NCBI GenBank assembly: GCA_964528595.1
Contig: CAZGTM010000043.1
Coordinates: forward strand, 1-30,429
Source: CAYFKJ01 sp964528595
GTDB lineage: Bacteria > Pseudomonadota > Alphaproteobacteria > UBA2966
DNA length: 30,429 nucleotides
Direction of reading: 5' to 3'
Notes under the pieces: generated by a model
The model's input: the letters and a program-made list of their open reading frames with translations, nothing else
Databases searched by the model: none
Told to the model about the DNA's origin: nothing
Made by a program: the position numbers and the translations under genes
In this document: piece after piece, positions 7,674 through 15,855 of the stretch
Layout of the letters: each line of letters starts with the position of its first letter
How positions within the stretch are numbered: the stretch's first letter is position 1

Positions 7674-7891
7674 CTCTTCTGAGAAGAATACCCGACCCGA
7701 TATTTTAGGTAGCGCAAGACCACCTCGTGGCTGCGACATCATCACGCATTCCCGCATTGCACTGCATAGCGGATAATTCCCCTTGTTAGTTCGTTTTTGT
7801 CGGTGATTGGTGAGGCCCAGGAGGGTCGCCTCCGCAAAGGCAAACTTCCTTTTGTGGCTTCGACCCGTCGAAGAAAAAGGGGAGCAGAACG

Positions 7892-8632
7892 ATGTCACAC
7901 CACCGAAAATATTCACGAATTCTGTTTGCTGCGGGAGCTGCCGTAATTGTCGCTGGCGCCGTCGTCACAAGCGCGCCCGTGGCGCTGGCGGAGGAGCAAT
8001 CCACATTGGCTGAGGGCGCCCGGCTCTATGACAAATGGTACAAAGTGGTCAAAGCCGAAACTCCCAAGGTCGCGCACCCCGCTTACCCGTCTGACAAAAA
8101 GTACGCCAAAAAACCGGCCGCCAACTGGCGCTGCAAGGAATGCCACGGCTGGGACGGCTTGGGTAAGGACGGGGCTTATGCGTCGGGCAAGCACCACAGT
8201 GGCATCAAAGGCATCAACGGTATGAGCGGTGCCGATCCCACCAAGATAATTGCGGTGCTAAAAGACGCCAATCATCAATACGGCGATAAGATGGACGGTG
8301 CCGCCTTACAAAAAGTTGCCCTTTTCGTCAGCCGCGGTCAGATCGATTACGACCGCTATATCGACCGCTCCACCAAAACGGTCAAAGGCGGCGATGCGGC
8401 GCGCGGTGCGGCGTATTTCAATACGCTTTGTGCCAAATGCCACGGCATGGACGGCACGCTGCCCAAGGACATGGGTAAAACGCTGGCCAAGCAGATGGGC
8501 AATCCGTGGGAAGTCATGCACAAGATCATCAACGGCCAGCCGGCCGAGCAGATGCCGGCGCTGAGGGCTTTGGACCGGCAAATCGTGGTCGACATCATGG
8601 CTCACATTTCGACGCTGCCGATGATGAAGTAA
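7892..8632 (+). CDS. Exported di-haem c-type cytochrome
   Basis: A periplasmic electron carrier of 246 residues. An N-terminal signal (residues 1-33: basic start, Ala/Val-rich core, ALA cleavage site) is followed by two cytochrome c domains. Haem-attachment motifs are CKECH (81-85) and CAKCH (180-184), both followed by GxDG. Likely distal Met ligands are Met111 (after GING) and Met221 in EQMPAL, judged by spacing. GGGGAGC upstream fixes the ATG. The first domain has a long Lys-rich lead-in, giving a basic protein. It stands alone, with no oxidase or dehydrogenase gene beside it; the lone molybdenum hydroxylase at 693-3047 is a conceivable but unproven electron donor. It is separated from fliG by 218 bases with no recognised feature. 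Confidence 0.93.
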   Translation: MSHHRKYSRILFAAGAAVIVAGAVVTSAPVALAEEQSTLAEGARLYDKWYKVVKAETPKVAHPAYPSDKKYAKKPAANWRCKECHGWDGLGKDGAYASGKHHSGIKGINGMSGADPTKIIAVLKDANHQYGDKMDGAALQKVALFVSRGQIDYDRYIDRSTKTVKGGDAARGAAYFNTLCAKCHGMDGTLPKDMGKTLAKQMGNPWEVMHKIINGQPAEQMPALRALDRQIVVDIMAHISTLPMMK

Positions 8633-8680
8633 GCAACTGCCTTGTCCGGCGGAATTGCCTGCGTAATACTCCTGGGTACA

Positions 8681-8705
8681 GGGGACACACATTATGTGTG
8701 TCCCC
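8681..8705. repeat. Perfect 11-bp inverted repeat (REP-like palindrome)
   Basis: Arms GGGGACACACA (8681-8691) and TGTGTGTCCCC (8695-8705) are perfect reverse complements around a TTA loop. It lies 48 bases after the cytochrome gene and overlaps the first codons of the next reading frame. There is no T-run after it, so it is not a canonical intrinsic terminator. GGGGACACA/TGTGTCCCC ends resemble elements mobilised by REP-associated (IS200-like) transposases; this is recalled resemblance, not a search result. Confidence 0.7.
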
Positions 8706-9104
8706 GTTCCTATGGGGTGCCGCCAATTGTTCGATCAGCAGGTGACGTTTCTCTACGTCAGGGACCTTGAGGCCAGCGATGCCTTCTATCGGGGCAAACT
8801 GGGTTTGGAGATGGTCCTGGATCAGGGCAGTTGCCGCATCCTGCGGGTGAGCCGGGACGGTTTCCTGGGGATTTGCCAATGCCGCGACGAACGCCCGTCC
8901 AATCCGGAGGGCATCATCGTCACCCTGGTGTCGCGGGACGTCGACGGCTGGCATCGAGACCTCACGGCCAAGGGCGTCGAATTCGATTCCGCGCCCGCCG
9001 AAAACGCGATATTCAACATCTACCATTGCTTCCTGAAGGATCCCGACGGCCACCAGCTTGAGATTCAGCGTTTCAACGATCCGGCCTGGCCGCAACCGGA
9101 TTAA
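8694..9104 (+). CDS. VOC-family (glyoxalase/bleomycin-resistance fold) protein
   Basis: A single-module vicinal-oxygen-chelate protein of at most 136 residues. The pattern is characteristic: VTFLYVRDLEASDAFYRGKLGLEMV at the start of the first beta-alpha-beta-beta-beta unit, and the closing FLKDPDGHQLEIQRF, where the final Glu would be a metal ligand. Family members include glyoxalases, dioxygenases and antibiotic-binding proteins; the reaction cannot be assigned. The start is doubtful. The ATG at 8694 has AGGGGA upstream, but it and the next few codons lie inside the palindrome at 8681-8705, so the first residues (MCVPVP) may be repeat-derived and the ATG at 8712 may be the true start. The aldo/keto reductase follows after 14 bases, so the two are probably cotranscribed. 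Confidence 0.85.
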   Translation: MCVPVPMGCRQLFDQQVTFLYVRDLEASDAFYRGKLGLEMVLDQGSCRILRVSRDGFLGICQCRDERPSNPEGIIVTLVSRDVDGWHRDLTAKGVEFDSAPAENAIFNIYHCFLKDPDGHQLEIQRFNDPAWPQPD

Positions 9105-9118
9105 GATCGGACGGGGGC

Positions 9119-10075
9119 ATGGAATACACCACATTGGGGCGTACGGGTCGCCAGGTGAGTGTGGCCGGTTTGGGCTGCGGTGGCCACAGCCGGCTGGGTC
9201 AGACCGCCGGCGCGCCGGCGTCGCAATCGGAGGACGTCGTTCGGGCGGCGTTGGAACTCGGCATCACCTTCATCGACACCGCACCTTCCTACGGCACCGA
9301 GGAAATTGTCGGAAACGCCATTTCGGGCCGCCGCGACGAGGTTGTGCTTTCAACCAAAACGCATGTGGCGCGGGACGGTACGCCGGTAAAAGGGCAGGAC
9401 TTCAAGGGCCCCGAAGATATCGTCCGCGACCTCGAAGCCTCGCTCGGTCGCCTGCGCACGGATCATGTCGATGTCTACCACCTGCACGGTGTCATGCCGG
9501 ATCAGTACGTCCACTGCCGGGAGCATATCGTGCCGGTGCTGGAGGAACTTCGCGCTGCCGGAAAGATCCGCTATCTCGGGGTGACCGAACGCTTCATCTA
9601 CGATCCGCCGCACCGCATGCTGGAGCGCGCTTTGCAGGACGACTGCTGGGACGTCGTGATGACCGGCTTTAACATGATCAACCCCTCGGCCCGCGACCGG
9701 GTGTTCGCCCGCACGCTCGAGAGCGGCGCCGCCACCCTGGTGATGTTCGCCGTGCGCCGCGCACTGAGCAATCCGGACGCCCTGAAAGAACTGATCGCCG
9801 GAATGGTGGCCGAGGGCGTGATCGCCGCGGACGCGCTGGCGGCGGACGATCCATTGGGGTTCCTGACCGACCAGGGCGGTGCGTCGAGCATCGTCGAGGC
9901 GGCTTACCGTTTCTGCCGCCACGAACCCGGCGCCGACATCATTTTGACGGGAACGGGGAGCGTCGATCACCTGCGGCAGAACGTTTCCTCGATCCTCAAA
10001 CCGGTGCTACCCCGCCGAACGGTCGATCGTTTGGGGGATGTCTTCGGTAGTGTCGATTCTGTTTCCGGAAACTAG
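9119..10075 (+). CDS. Aldo/keto reductase
   Basis: NAD(P)H-dependent oxidoreductase with the AKR (alpha/beta)8 barrel, reducing aldehydes or ketones in the cytoplasm. The 318-residue length is standard. The catalytic tetrad is visible: Asp53 and Tyr58 in FIDTAPSYGTEE, Lys80 in LSTKTHV, and His123 in YHLHGV. The N-terminal LGRTGRQVSVAGLGCGG is the usual first strand. The G-rich stretch just before the ATG is only a weak ribosome site, consistent with coupling to the VOC gene 14 bases upstream. The substrate is not deducible. A 6-bp hairpin (TAGCAG/CTGCTA, 10073-10088) overlaps the stop codon but has no T-tract. Confidence 0.93.
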   Translation: MEYTTLGRTGRQVSVAGLGCGGHSRLGQTAGAPASQSEDVVRAALELGITFIDTAPSYGTEEIVGNAISGRRDEVVLSTKTHVARDGTPVKGQDFKGPEDIVRDLEASLGRLRTDHVDVYHLHGVMPDQYVHCREHIVPVLEELRAAGKIRYLGVTERFIYDPPHRMLERALQDDCWDVVMTGFNMINPSARDRVFARTLESGAATLVMFAVRRALSNPDALKELIAGMVAEGVIAADALAADDPLGFLTDQGGASSIVEAAYRFCRHEPGADIILTGTGSVDHLRQNVSSILKPVLPRRTVDRLGDVFGSVDSVSGN

Positions 10076-10218
10076 CAGTAGGCTGCTAAGGTATTTGTGT
10101 GATGATTGGAAAAACCCCTTCTTGGGGTTAAATAATTCAGGGACCTCATATAAGCCGGGCCAACCGGCGGGGTAGTCTAGGGGGCGCTCGCCGCTCCCTT
10201 TTGCACTGGGAGGAATAC

Positions 10219-11184
10219 ATGTCACGCTTTACGAAATTCCTGGCCATGGCCGCCGTCGCGGGCCTGGTTGCATCGACGGCTTCGGCCGAAACCTTCGTCC
10301 GGATTGTCTCCGGCCCGGCCGGCGGCAGCTGGTATCCGCTGGGCGCGAAAATGGCCGAAATCTTCGGCAAAAACGTCTCCGGCATCTCGACATCCAACGG
10401 CCCCGGCGGCGGAGTCGGCAACGTGCTCGACGTCAACAAGGGCGAGGCCGAGTTGGGCTGGACCTACGGCCACACGGCGTTTGACGGTTACACCGGCGCC
10501 GCGCCGACGTTCAAGGCCGCCAATCCCAACGTACGCCATCTGGCGACCTTCTATCCGGCCGGTTTCCAGACCGCCGTGCTCGCCGATTCGAAAATCATGA
10601 CCTACGCCGACCTGAAGGATAAAAACATCAGCCCCGGCAAGGCCAAGTGGTCGGGCTATGCCGCCTTCAAGATGGTCGCAGGCAAATACGGTTTCTCCGT
10701 CGATGACGTGAAAAAGAGCGGTGGCACCGTTCACCATGTCGGTTATTCGGATTCCGTGGCGCTGATGAAGGACGGCCATATTGACGCCTTCACCGGTCTG
10801 ACCAGCGTGCCGCAGGCTTCGTTCCTGGATCTCGAGTTTAATCCGGGCATCCGCCTGTTGCCGTTGGACGAGGCGATTCTCGGCGGTATCCTGAAATCCA
10901 ATCCAGGCTACATCCGGATCGATATCGACGGCGGCGATTACAAGAGCATCAAGAAGCCGGTGCCGACGTTGGGCGCCGTGACCATCATGGTCGTCAATAA
11001 GGACGTGCCGGATGACGTGGTCTACAACATCACCAAGGCACTGTGGGACAACCACGCCGACCTCGCCGGCGTCAAGAAGGTATGGAACAGCGTGAAGCTC
11101 GAAAACGCCCTCTGGGGCGCTGCGACACCGGTCCATCCCGGCGCCATGAAGTACTACAGCGAAAAGGGCGTTTCGAAGAAATAG
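10219..11184 (+). CDS. TRAP transporter solute-binding protein, TAXI family
   Basis: Periplasmic receptor of a tripartite ATP-independent transporter. Residues 1-23 are a signal peptide ending TASA before ETFVRI. The mature part starts with the TAXI hallmark GPAGGSWYPLGAKMAEIF followed by SNGPGGGVGNV, and total length is 321 residues, typical for the family. The ATG at 10219 is chosen over an upstream TTG because GGGAGGA precedes it at five-base spacing and the signal peptide begins there. TAXI receptors mostly bind carboxylates or amino acids; the ligand here is unknown. A strong terminator separates it from its permease gene, which would raise receptor over permease levels. The downstream genes (ThDP enzyme, dehydratase, CoA ligase) hint at an organic acid ligand. 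Confidence 0.94.
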   Translation: MSRFTKFLAMAAVAGLVASTASAETFVRIVSGPAGGSWYPLGAKMAEIFGKNVSGISTSNGPGGGVGNVLDVNKGEAELGWTYGHTAFDGYTGAAPTFKAANPNVRHLATFYPAGFQTAVLADSKIMTYADLKDKNISPGKAKWSGYAAFKMVAGKYGFSVDDVKKSGGTVHHVGYSDSVALMKDGHIDAFTGLTSVPQASFLDLEFNPGIRLLPLDEAILGGILKSNPGYIRIDIDGGDYKSIKKPVPTLGAVTIMVVNKDVPDDVVYNITKALWDNHADLAGVKKVWNSVKLENALWGAATPVHPGAMKYYSEKGVSKK

Positions 11185-11200
11185 CGCCAATCGGCTGATC

Positions 11201-11240
11201 AAAGGGGGCGCGGCGGTAAACTGCCCCGCGCCCCTTTTTT
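11201..11240 (+). terminator. Intrinsic terminator / attenuator inside the TRAP operon
   Basis: Stem GGGGCGCGG (11205-11213) pairs perfectly with CCGCGCCCC (11226-11234). It is extended by one G-U and three A-U pairs into a run of six T (11235-11240), with a 12-base loop. It lies 17 bases after the receptor stop and 31 bases before the permease ATG, so it probably causes partial termination rather than ending the operon. Confidence 0.85.
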
Positions 11241-11270
11241 AAGGCCTTGCGCCGAGCGGAAATTATCGCC

Positions 11271-13283
11271 ATGTCCGAACAGCCTCAGGGGATCAGCACC
11301 GATTCCGATGGCCGCATCGAATATCATGAGGAGCGGGAATACGCTTTTCTTGAGCACGCCTTGCGCGACAAACGGTTCGATGTCGTTTGGTGGGTAACCA
11401 TCGTTTGCGCCACCATGAGCGTGGCCTTGGCGCTGTTCCATCTCTACACCGCGTTGTACGGCACGCCGGAAACGCGCTCGTTCCGCTCCACGCACCTCAC
11501 GGTCATGCTGGTGCTGGCCATTTTGCTCAATCCGCTGGGACGAAAATCGGCGCGGGAGTCCATCGAAGGCGGCAAGGCGCTGCTGGGTTTTGCCTTCGAC
11601 CTTGGTTTGGTTGCGCTGGGCATTGCCATCCAGATCTATACCTTGTGGGACATTACGGCCTTTGCCGAACGGGAAGGCGATCTCATTACCAGCGATCTCT
11701 GGATGGGCTCGGCGCTCATCCTGCTTGTGATGGAAGCGACGCGGCGCGCCGTCGGCGTGCCGATGGTTCTGGTGACGGCGTTCTTCGTCGTCCACTCCCT
11801 ATACGCCAACCACTTTTTCGGCTTCTTCTACGGTCCGCCCACATCGTTCACCAAGTACATCGACGTCGTCTTCATCCGTACCGAAGGCATCTTCGGCATC
11901 CCGATGCTGGTGGCCTCGACCTATATCGTGCTGTTCATCATGTTCGGCGCCATCCTGATCCGGTCGGGCGCCGGGCGGTTGTTCATCGATCTGGCGATCT
12001 CGCTTACCGGCCACCGCACGGGCGGTCCGGCCAAGGCTTCGGTCGTCGCCAGCGCTTTCCTCGGCACCGTGTCGGGCTCGGCGGTGGCCAATGTCGTGAC
12101 GACGGGATCGTTTACCATTCCCCTGATGAGGCGCCTGGGTTACCGCGCCAAGTTCGCCGGAGCGGTGGAGGCCTGTGCCTCCTCGGGCGGCCAGATCACG
12201 CCGCCCATCATGGGCGCCGCCGCCTTCATCATCGCCGAATTCATGCACGTCAGCTATTTCACGGTGATCATCGCGGCCATCGTGCCGACCGTGCTTTATT
12301 TTGCCACGATCTATTTCATGGTCGACATCGAGGCCGAGAAGGAAGGCATCGAACGGCTCGACAAGTCCGTCCTGCCGCGCGTCTGGGAGGTGCTGTCGCA
12401 CGGCTGGCACCAATTGCTTACCTTGGCGGTGCTGGTCGGCCTGTTGGCAGTGGGTTACACACCCATGATGTCGGCATTCTGGGCAATCCTGACGTTGGTG
12501 GCCCTCAGCTTCGTACAAAAGGGCACCCGCATGAGCGCCGTCGATCTCTTCGCGGCGCTGGAATCGGGTGTGCGCAGCGCCATGCCCGTCACCGTGGCGT
12601 GCGGCTGCGCCGGCATCATCATCGGCTCGATTTTCGTCTCCGGGCTCGGCCTGAAATTTACCAACCAGGTGATTGAGTTGTCGGGCGGCTACCTCTTCCC
12701 GCTGCTTATCCTCACCGGCATCGCCGCCATCATCCTCGGCATGGGCATGACGACGACGGCGGTCTATATCACCGTCGCCGCCCTGATCGTACCGTCTCTT
12801 ATCCAGATGGACGTCGTGCCGATGGCGGCCCATCTCTTCGCCTTCTATTTCGGCGTGGTGTCCACCATCACGCCACCGGTTGCGCTGGCGTCGTTCGCGG
12901 CGGCCGCCATCGCGGGATCGCGGCCGATGGCGACGGCGGTGGAGTCCGCCCGGATCGGCATTGCCAAATACCTCGTGCCCTTCGTCTTCGTCTATAACCC
13001 GAGCCTGCTGTTCGAGGGGCCGGTCTGGCTGACGGCCGTGAGCGGCTTGATGGCGATGGCCGGGTTGTGGGGGCTTTCCGTGATGCTGGAGGGCTGGTGC
13101 AAGGGCGCCCTCACCATGCCGGTGCGGTTGCTGGTGGGCGTCATGTCCGTCGCGCTGATGTTCCCGCCGATGCTTACGGTTTTCGGCGGCGTGCCGGGCT
13201 ATCTGATTGCCGGCGCCGGTCTCATCGGCCTGGGTTCGTTCACGTTGATCCGCTATCGCGGCGCGGTGGGAGCGGCGGCATGA
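11271..13283 (+). CDS. TRAP transporter fused permease (4TM + 12TM)
   Basis: Inner-membrane transport subunit with the small (DctQ-like) and large (DctM-like) TRAP domains fused, as usual in TAXI systems; 670 residues. The N-terminal part (about 38-180) holds the DctQ-equivalent helices. The DctM-type domain follows, with the conserved pore segments SGSAVANVVTTGSFTIPLM (about 268-286) and ASSGGQITPPIMGAAAF (303-319), and a second set near GMGMTTTAVY and STITPPVALASFAAAAIAG. These belong to the Na+-coupled elevator-type transporter superfamily. The ATG at 11271 is preferred over a TTG at 11247 next to the terminator; the ribosome site is weak (GCGGA). The stop overlaps the next ATG as ATGA. 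Confidence 0.95.
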   Translation: MSEQPQGISTDSDGRIEYHEEREYAFLEHALRDKRFDVVWWVTIVCATMSVALALFHLYTALYGTPETRSFRSTHLTVMLVLAILLNPLGRKSARESIEGGKALLGFAFDLGLVALGIAIQIYTLWDITAFAEREGDLITSDLWMGSALILLVMEATRRAVGVPMVLVTAFFVVHSLYANHFFGFFYGPPTSFTKYIDVVFIRTEGIFGIPMLVASTYIVLFIMFGAILIRSGAGRLFIDLAISLTGHRTGGPAKASVVASAFLGTVSGSAVANVVTTGSFTIPLMRRLGYRAKFAGAVEACASSGGQITPPIMGAAAFIIAEFMHVSYFTVIIAAIVPTVLYFATIYFMVDIEAEKEGIERLDKSVLPRVWEVLSHGWHQLLTLAVLVGLLAVGYTPMMSAFWAILTLVALSFVQKGTRMSAVDLFAALESGVRSAMPVTVACGCAGIIIGSIFVSGLGLKFTNQVIELSGGYLFPLLILTGIAAIILGMGMTTTAVYITVAALIVPSLIQMDVVPMAAHLFAFYFGVVSTITPPVALASFAAAAIAGSRPMATAVESARIGIAKYLVPFVFVYNPSLLFEGPVWLTAVSGLMAMAGLWGLSVMLEGWCKGALTMPVRLLVGVMSVALMFPPMLTVFGGVPGYLIAGAGLIGLGSFTLIRYRGAVGAAA

Positions 13284-13507
13284 AGATCGGCGATATTTTT
13301 CTCGGCAAGGCCATTCACTGGGCGCTTTGGGCCGTGATCGCCGTCGTTTTCCTGGCCACGGGCAGCAACAGCCAGCACGTGCGGGATTTTGTGCCCTTCG
13401 CCCTTGAACTCCTGCTGCTCGCCGTGTTCTGTATGGCGGTCATCGTGTTTACCTACAAGCCGGGGGACCGCGTCACCCGCGAACCTTTTGAAGAAGACGG
13501 AGAATAA
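13280..13507 (+). CDS. 75-residue two-helix membrane protein in the TRAP operon
   Basis: A small inner-membrane protein with two predicted transmembrane helices (about 11-27 and 39-58) separated by a short polar loop (GSNSQHVRD). Its charged C-terminal tail ends EPFEEDGE. I do not recognise a named family. Its reality is supported by position: the ATG overlaps the permease stop (ATGA) and its TAA overlaps the next ATG (TAATG), so it is locked into the translational chain. A role as an accessory subunit or assembly factor of the TRAP permease is the natural guess, since the fused permease already supplies the DctQ part; this is inference from context. Confidence 0.8.
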   Translation: MKIGDIFLGKAIHWALWAVIAVVFLATGSNSQHVRDFVPFALELLLLAVFCMAVIVFTYKPGDRVTREPFEEDGE

Positions 13508-15177
13508 TGAGCGAACCCCTACTTTCGCGCCATGGCGGGCGCGTGCTGGCCGATCAACTGCGCATTCAGGGCGTCGATACGATCTTCGGCGTACCCGGCG
13601 AGAGTTTTCTGGCCCTGTTGGATGGGCTTTACGAACACCGCAACGCCATCCGCGTTATTACCACGCGCCAGGAAGGCGGCGCCTCCAACATGGCCGACGC
13701 CTATGCCAAGCTGACAGGTAAGGTCGGCGTCTGTACCGTGACGCGGGGACCGGGCGCGACCAACGCGTCGGTGGGTATCCACACGGCGTTCCAGGATTCG
13801 ACGCCCGTGCTGCTGCTGATCGGTCAGGTCGGCCGCGACATGACGGACCGCGAGGCTTTCCAGGAGGTCGACTACCGCCGCATGTTCGGTGAAATGGCCA
13901 AGTGGGTGGCGCAGATCGACACGGCCGAGCGTATTCCGGAATACATCAGCCACGCTTTCCACGTCGCCCAGGCCGGCCGGCCCGGACCGGTGGTGCTGGC
14001 GCTGCCCGAGGACATGCTGCGTGATGTCGTCGAGGTGGCGGACGCCCCGCCGGCCCACGTCGTCCAGGCCGCTCCGGGCGCCGATGCGATGGCGAGCTTG
14101 CGGGCGCAACTCGTCAATGCCGAACGGCCGTTGCTGATGCTGGGCGGCCCGACCTGGACAGCCGAAGCGGTCGGCGACATGCAAAGATTTGCCGAGGCCA
14201 ATGGACTGCCCGTCACGGTCTCGCTGCGCGCCCAGGATTGCTTCGACAACCGCCACGACCACTATGTCGGCGACGTCGCCATCGGCATCAACCCAAAGCT
14301 CGCCCAGCGCGTACGGGATTGCGACCTGCTGATCGCCGCCGGACCGCGCCTGGGTGAAATGACGACGTCCGGCTATGAACTGGTCGGCATCCCCAACCCG
14401 GAACAGACCCTCATCCACATCCACCCCGGCGCCGAGGAGCTGGGCCGCGTCTACGCGCCGGCGCTGGCGATCAATTCGGGCATGGCGGCGTTCGCCGCCG
14501 CCGCCGCAGAACTGGAACCGGTCGACGGTTCGGTTTGGGCTGACTGGCGAACGCAGGCGCGGTCGGAATACGAGGCCCACATCCGGCCCACCGAGGTGCC
14601 CGGCGCCGTCAATCTCGGCCAGGTCATGGCTTTCCTCAACGAAAATACGCCGGAGGACACGGTGCTGACGGGTGGGGCGGGCAACTACACCGTCTGGGTG
14701 CACCGCTTCTTCCAGCACAAGGTCTTCCGCAGCCAGCTCGCGCCGACCTCCGGGGCCATGGGCTATGGCTTTCCCGCCGCCATCGCCGCCAAGCTGGCGG
14801 CCCCCGAACGCATGGTGATCAACGTCTCCGGCGACGGCTGTTTCATGATGCACGGCCAGGAATTGGCGACGGCGGTGCAGTACGGCGCCAACGTCATCTG
14901 CATCATCGCCAACAACGGCATGCTCGGCACCATCCGCATGCACCAGGAACGCCGCTACCCCGGCCGCACAATCGCCACCGATCTGCAGAACCCTGATTTC
15001 GCGGCTTTCGCCAAGGCCTTCGGCGCGCACGGCGAAACGGTCGATAGAACCGAAGACTTTCCTGCCGCCTTCGAGCGCGCGGTGAAATGCGGTAAACCCG
15101 CCGTCATCGAACTGCTGACCGACGCCGAGGCCATTACGCCCAAGGAAAAACTAAGCGGCCTCGCCGCCGCCCAGTGA
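13507..15177 (+). CDS. Thiamine diphosphate-dependent enzyme (acetolactate synthase large subunit-like)
   Basis: A ThDP enzyme of the IlvB / acetohydroxyacid synthase / 2-oxoacid decarboxylase superfamily with all three domains in 556 residues. Glu56 in TTRQEGGASNMADAYAKLTG is the cofactor-activating glutamate. GPGATNASVGIHTAFQDSTPVLLLIGQ is the family's conserved core, and the ThDP/Mg2+ motif runs from GDG (442-444) to NN (469-470). There is no adjacent IlvN regulatory subunit, which argues against a biosynthetic acetolactate synthase and for a catabolic enzyme acting on a 2-oxo acid. The start ATG overlaps the stop of the small membrane protein by one base. Association with a TRAP importer and an IlvD/Edd dehydratase suggests it works on a product of the imported substrate; the reaction is unknown. 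Confidence 0.9.
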   Translation: MSEPLLSRHGGRVLADQLRIQGVDTIFGVPGESFLALLDGLYEHRNAIRVITTRQEGGASNMADAYAKLTGKVGVCTVTRGPGATNASVGIHTAFQDSTPVLLLIGQVGRDMTDREAFQEVDYRRMFGEMAKWVAQIDTAERIPEYISHAFHVAQAGRPGPVVLALPEDMLRDVVEVADAPPAHVVQAAPGADAMASLRAQLVNAERPLLMLGGPTWTAEAVGDMQRFAEANGLPVTVSLRAQDCFDNRHDHYVGDVAIGINPKLAQRVRDCDLLIAAGPRLGEMTTSGYELVGIPNPEQTLIHIHPGAEELGRVYAPALAINSGMAAFAAAAAELEPVDGSVWADWRTQARSEYEAHIRPTEVPGAVNLGQVMAFLNENTPEDTVLTGGAGNYTVWVHRFFQHKVFRSQLAPTSGAMGYGFPAAIAAKLAAPERMVINVSGDGCFMMHGQELATAVQYGANVICIIANNGMLGTIRMHQERRYPGRTIATDLQNPDFAAFAKAFGAHGETVDRTEDFPAAFERAVKCGKPAVIELLTDAEAITPKEKLSGLAAAQ

Positions 15178-15201
15178 CCACACCGAAATAGGAAACCGAC
15201 C

Positions 15202-15831
15202 ATGATCGACTTTTATACCTGGACGACCCCCAACGGCCGCAAGGTCTCCATCATGTTGGAGGAATGCGGGTTGGAATACACCACCCACGCCATCAACATT
15301 TTGGAAGGCGACCAGCGCGGCGAGGCCTTCACCGCCGTCTCGCCGAACCAGAAAATTCCGGCGATCCATGACCATGACACCGGTATATCGATGATGGAGT
15401 CGGGCGCCATCCTGATGTACCTGGCGGAAAAGACCGGCCAGTTCATGCCGACCGAAACCAAGGCGCGCTGGGAGTGCATCGAGTGGCTGATGTGGCAGAT
15501 GGGCGGCGTCGGCCCGATGCTCGGCCAGGTCCATCACTTCGTGAAGTTCAATCCCGACAAGAGCGAGTACGCCTCCGAACGCTACCTCAACGAGGGCAAG
15601 CGTCTTTACGGCGTGCTCGACAAGCGCCTGGAGGATCACGAATACATGGTGGGCGATTATTCCATCGCCGACATGGCGACCTGGCCCTGGATTTCGCGCT
15701 TCGAATGGCAGACCGTCGATATGAACGAGTTCCCCAACGTCAAGCGCTGGTATACCGCCATCGCCGGCCGCGAGGCTGTGCAGAAGGGCTACGACGTACC
15801 CAAGTACACCACCGACATTCCGCTGCCTTAG
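15202..15831 (+). CDS. Glutathione S-transferase family protein (second copy)
   Basis: A 209-residue GST, clearly paralogous to the one at 3969-4658. It has the TPNGRK nu-class-like active-site loop, KIPAIHDHD with the cis-Pro, ESGAILMYLAEKTG, KARWE, and the N-capping box GDYSIADMATWPW. The last of these lies in a 36-base stretch (15655-15690) identical to 4434-4469. AGGAAA precedes the ATG. Its place in the TRAP operon between the ThDP enzyme and an acyl-CoA synthetase suggests a GSH-dependent step or detoxification within that pathway, but no substrate can be named. Confidence 0.92.
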   Translation: MIDFYTWTTPNGRKVSIMLEECGLEYTTHAINILEGDQRGEAFTAVSPNQKIPAIHDHDTGISMMESGAILMYLAEKTGQFMPTETKARWECIEWLMWQMGGVGPMLGQVHHFVKFNPDKSEYASERYLNEGKRLYGVLDKRLEDHEYMVGDYSIADMATWPWISRFEWQTVDMNEFPNVKRWYTAIAGREAVQKGYDVPKYTTDIPLP

Positions 15832-15855
15832 GTTCTGTTCATTCGGGGGTGCAGC

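Noticed and set aside
7757..7777. TTGCAC and GATAAT as a promoter for the cytochrome gene
   Set aside because: The spacer is only 9 bases, too short for a sigma-70 promoter, and no better -35 element aligns with GATAAT.
10073..10088. TAGCAG/CTGCTA hairpin at the aldo/keto reductase stop
   Set aside because: Only 6 bp with a 4-base loop and no T-run after it, so it is not claimed as a terminator.
10113..10129. AACCCC/GGGGTT hairpin upstream of the TRAP receptor gene
   Set aside because: A T-run follows only on the minus strand, where no gene ends. The plus strand has AAATAATT instead, so the role is unclear and the stem is short.
11799..12833. 344-codon minus-strand open frame
   Set aside because: Antisense of the TRAP permease; extremely His/Asp/Arg-rich, a compositional artefact.
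13519..15030. 503-codon minus-strand open frame
   Set aside because: Antisense shadow of the ThDP enzyme; no recognisable domain and biased composition.
13507..15177. Biosynthetic acetolactate synthase (ilvB) paired with ilvD
   Set aside because: There is no ilvN subunit and no ilvC. The dehydratase resembles the sugar-acid branch, and both genes sit in a TRAP operon with a CoA ligase, so a biosynthetic label is not supported.
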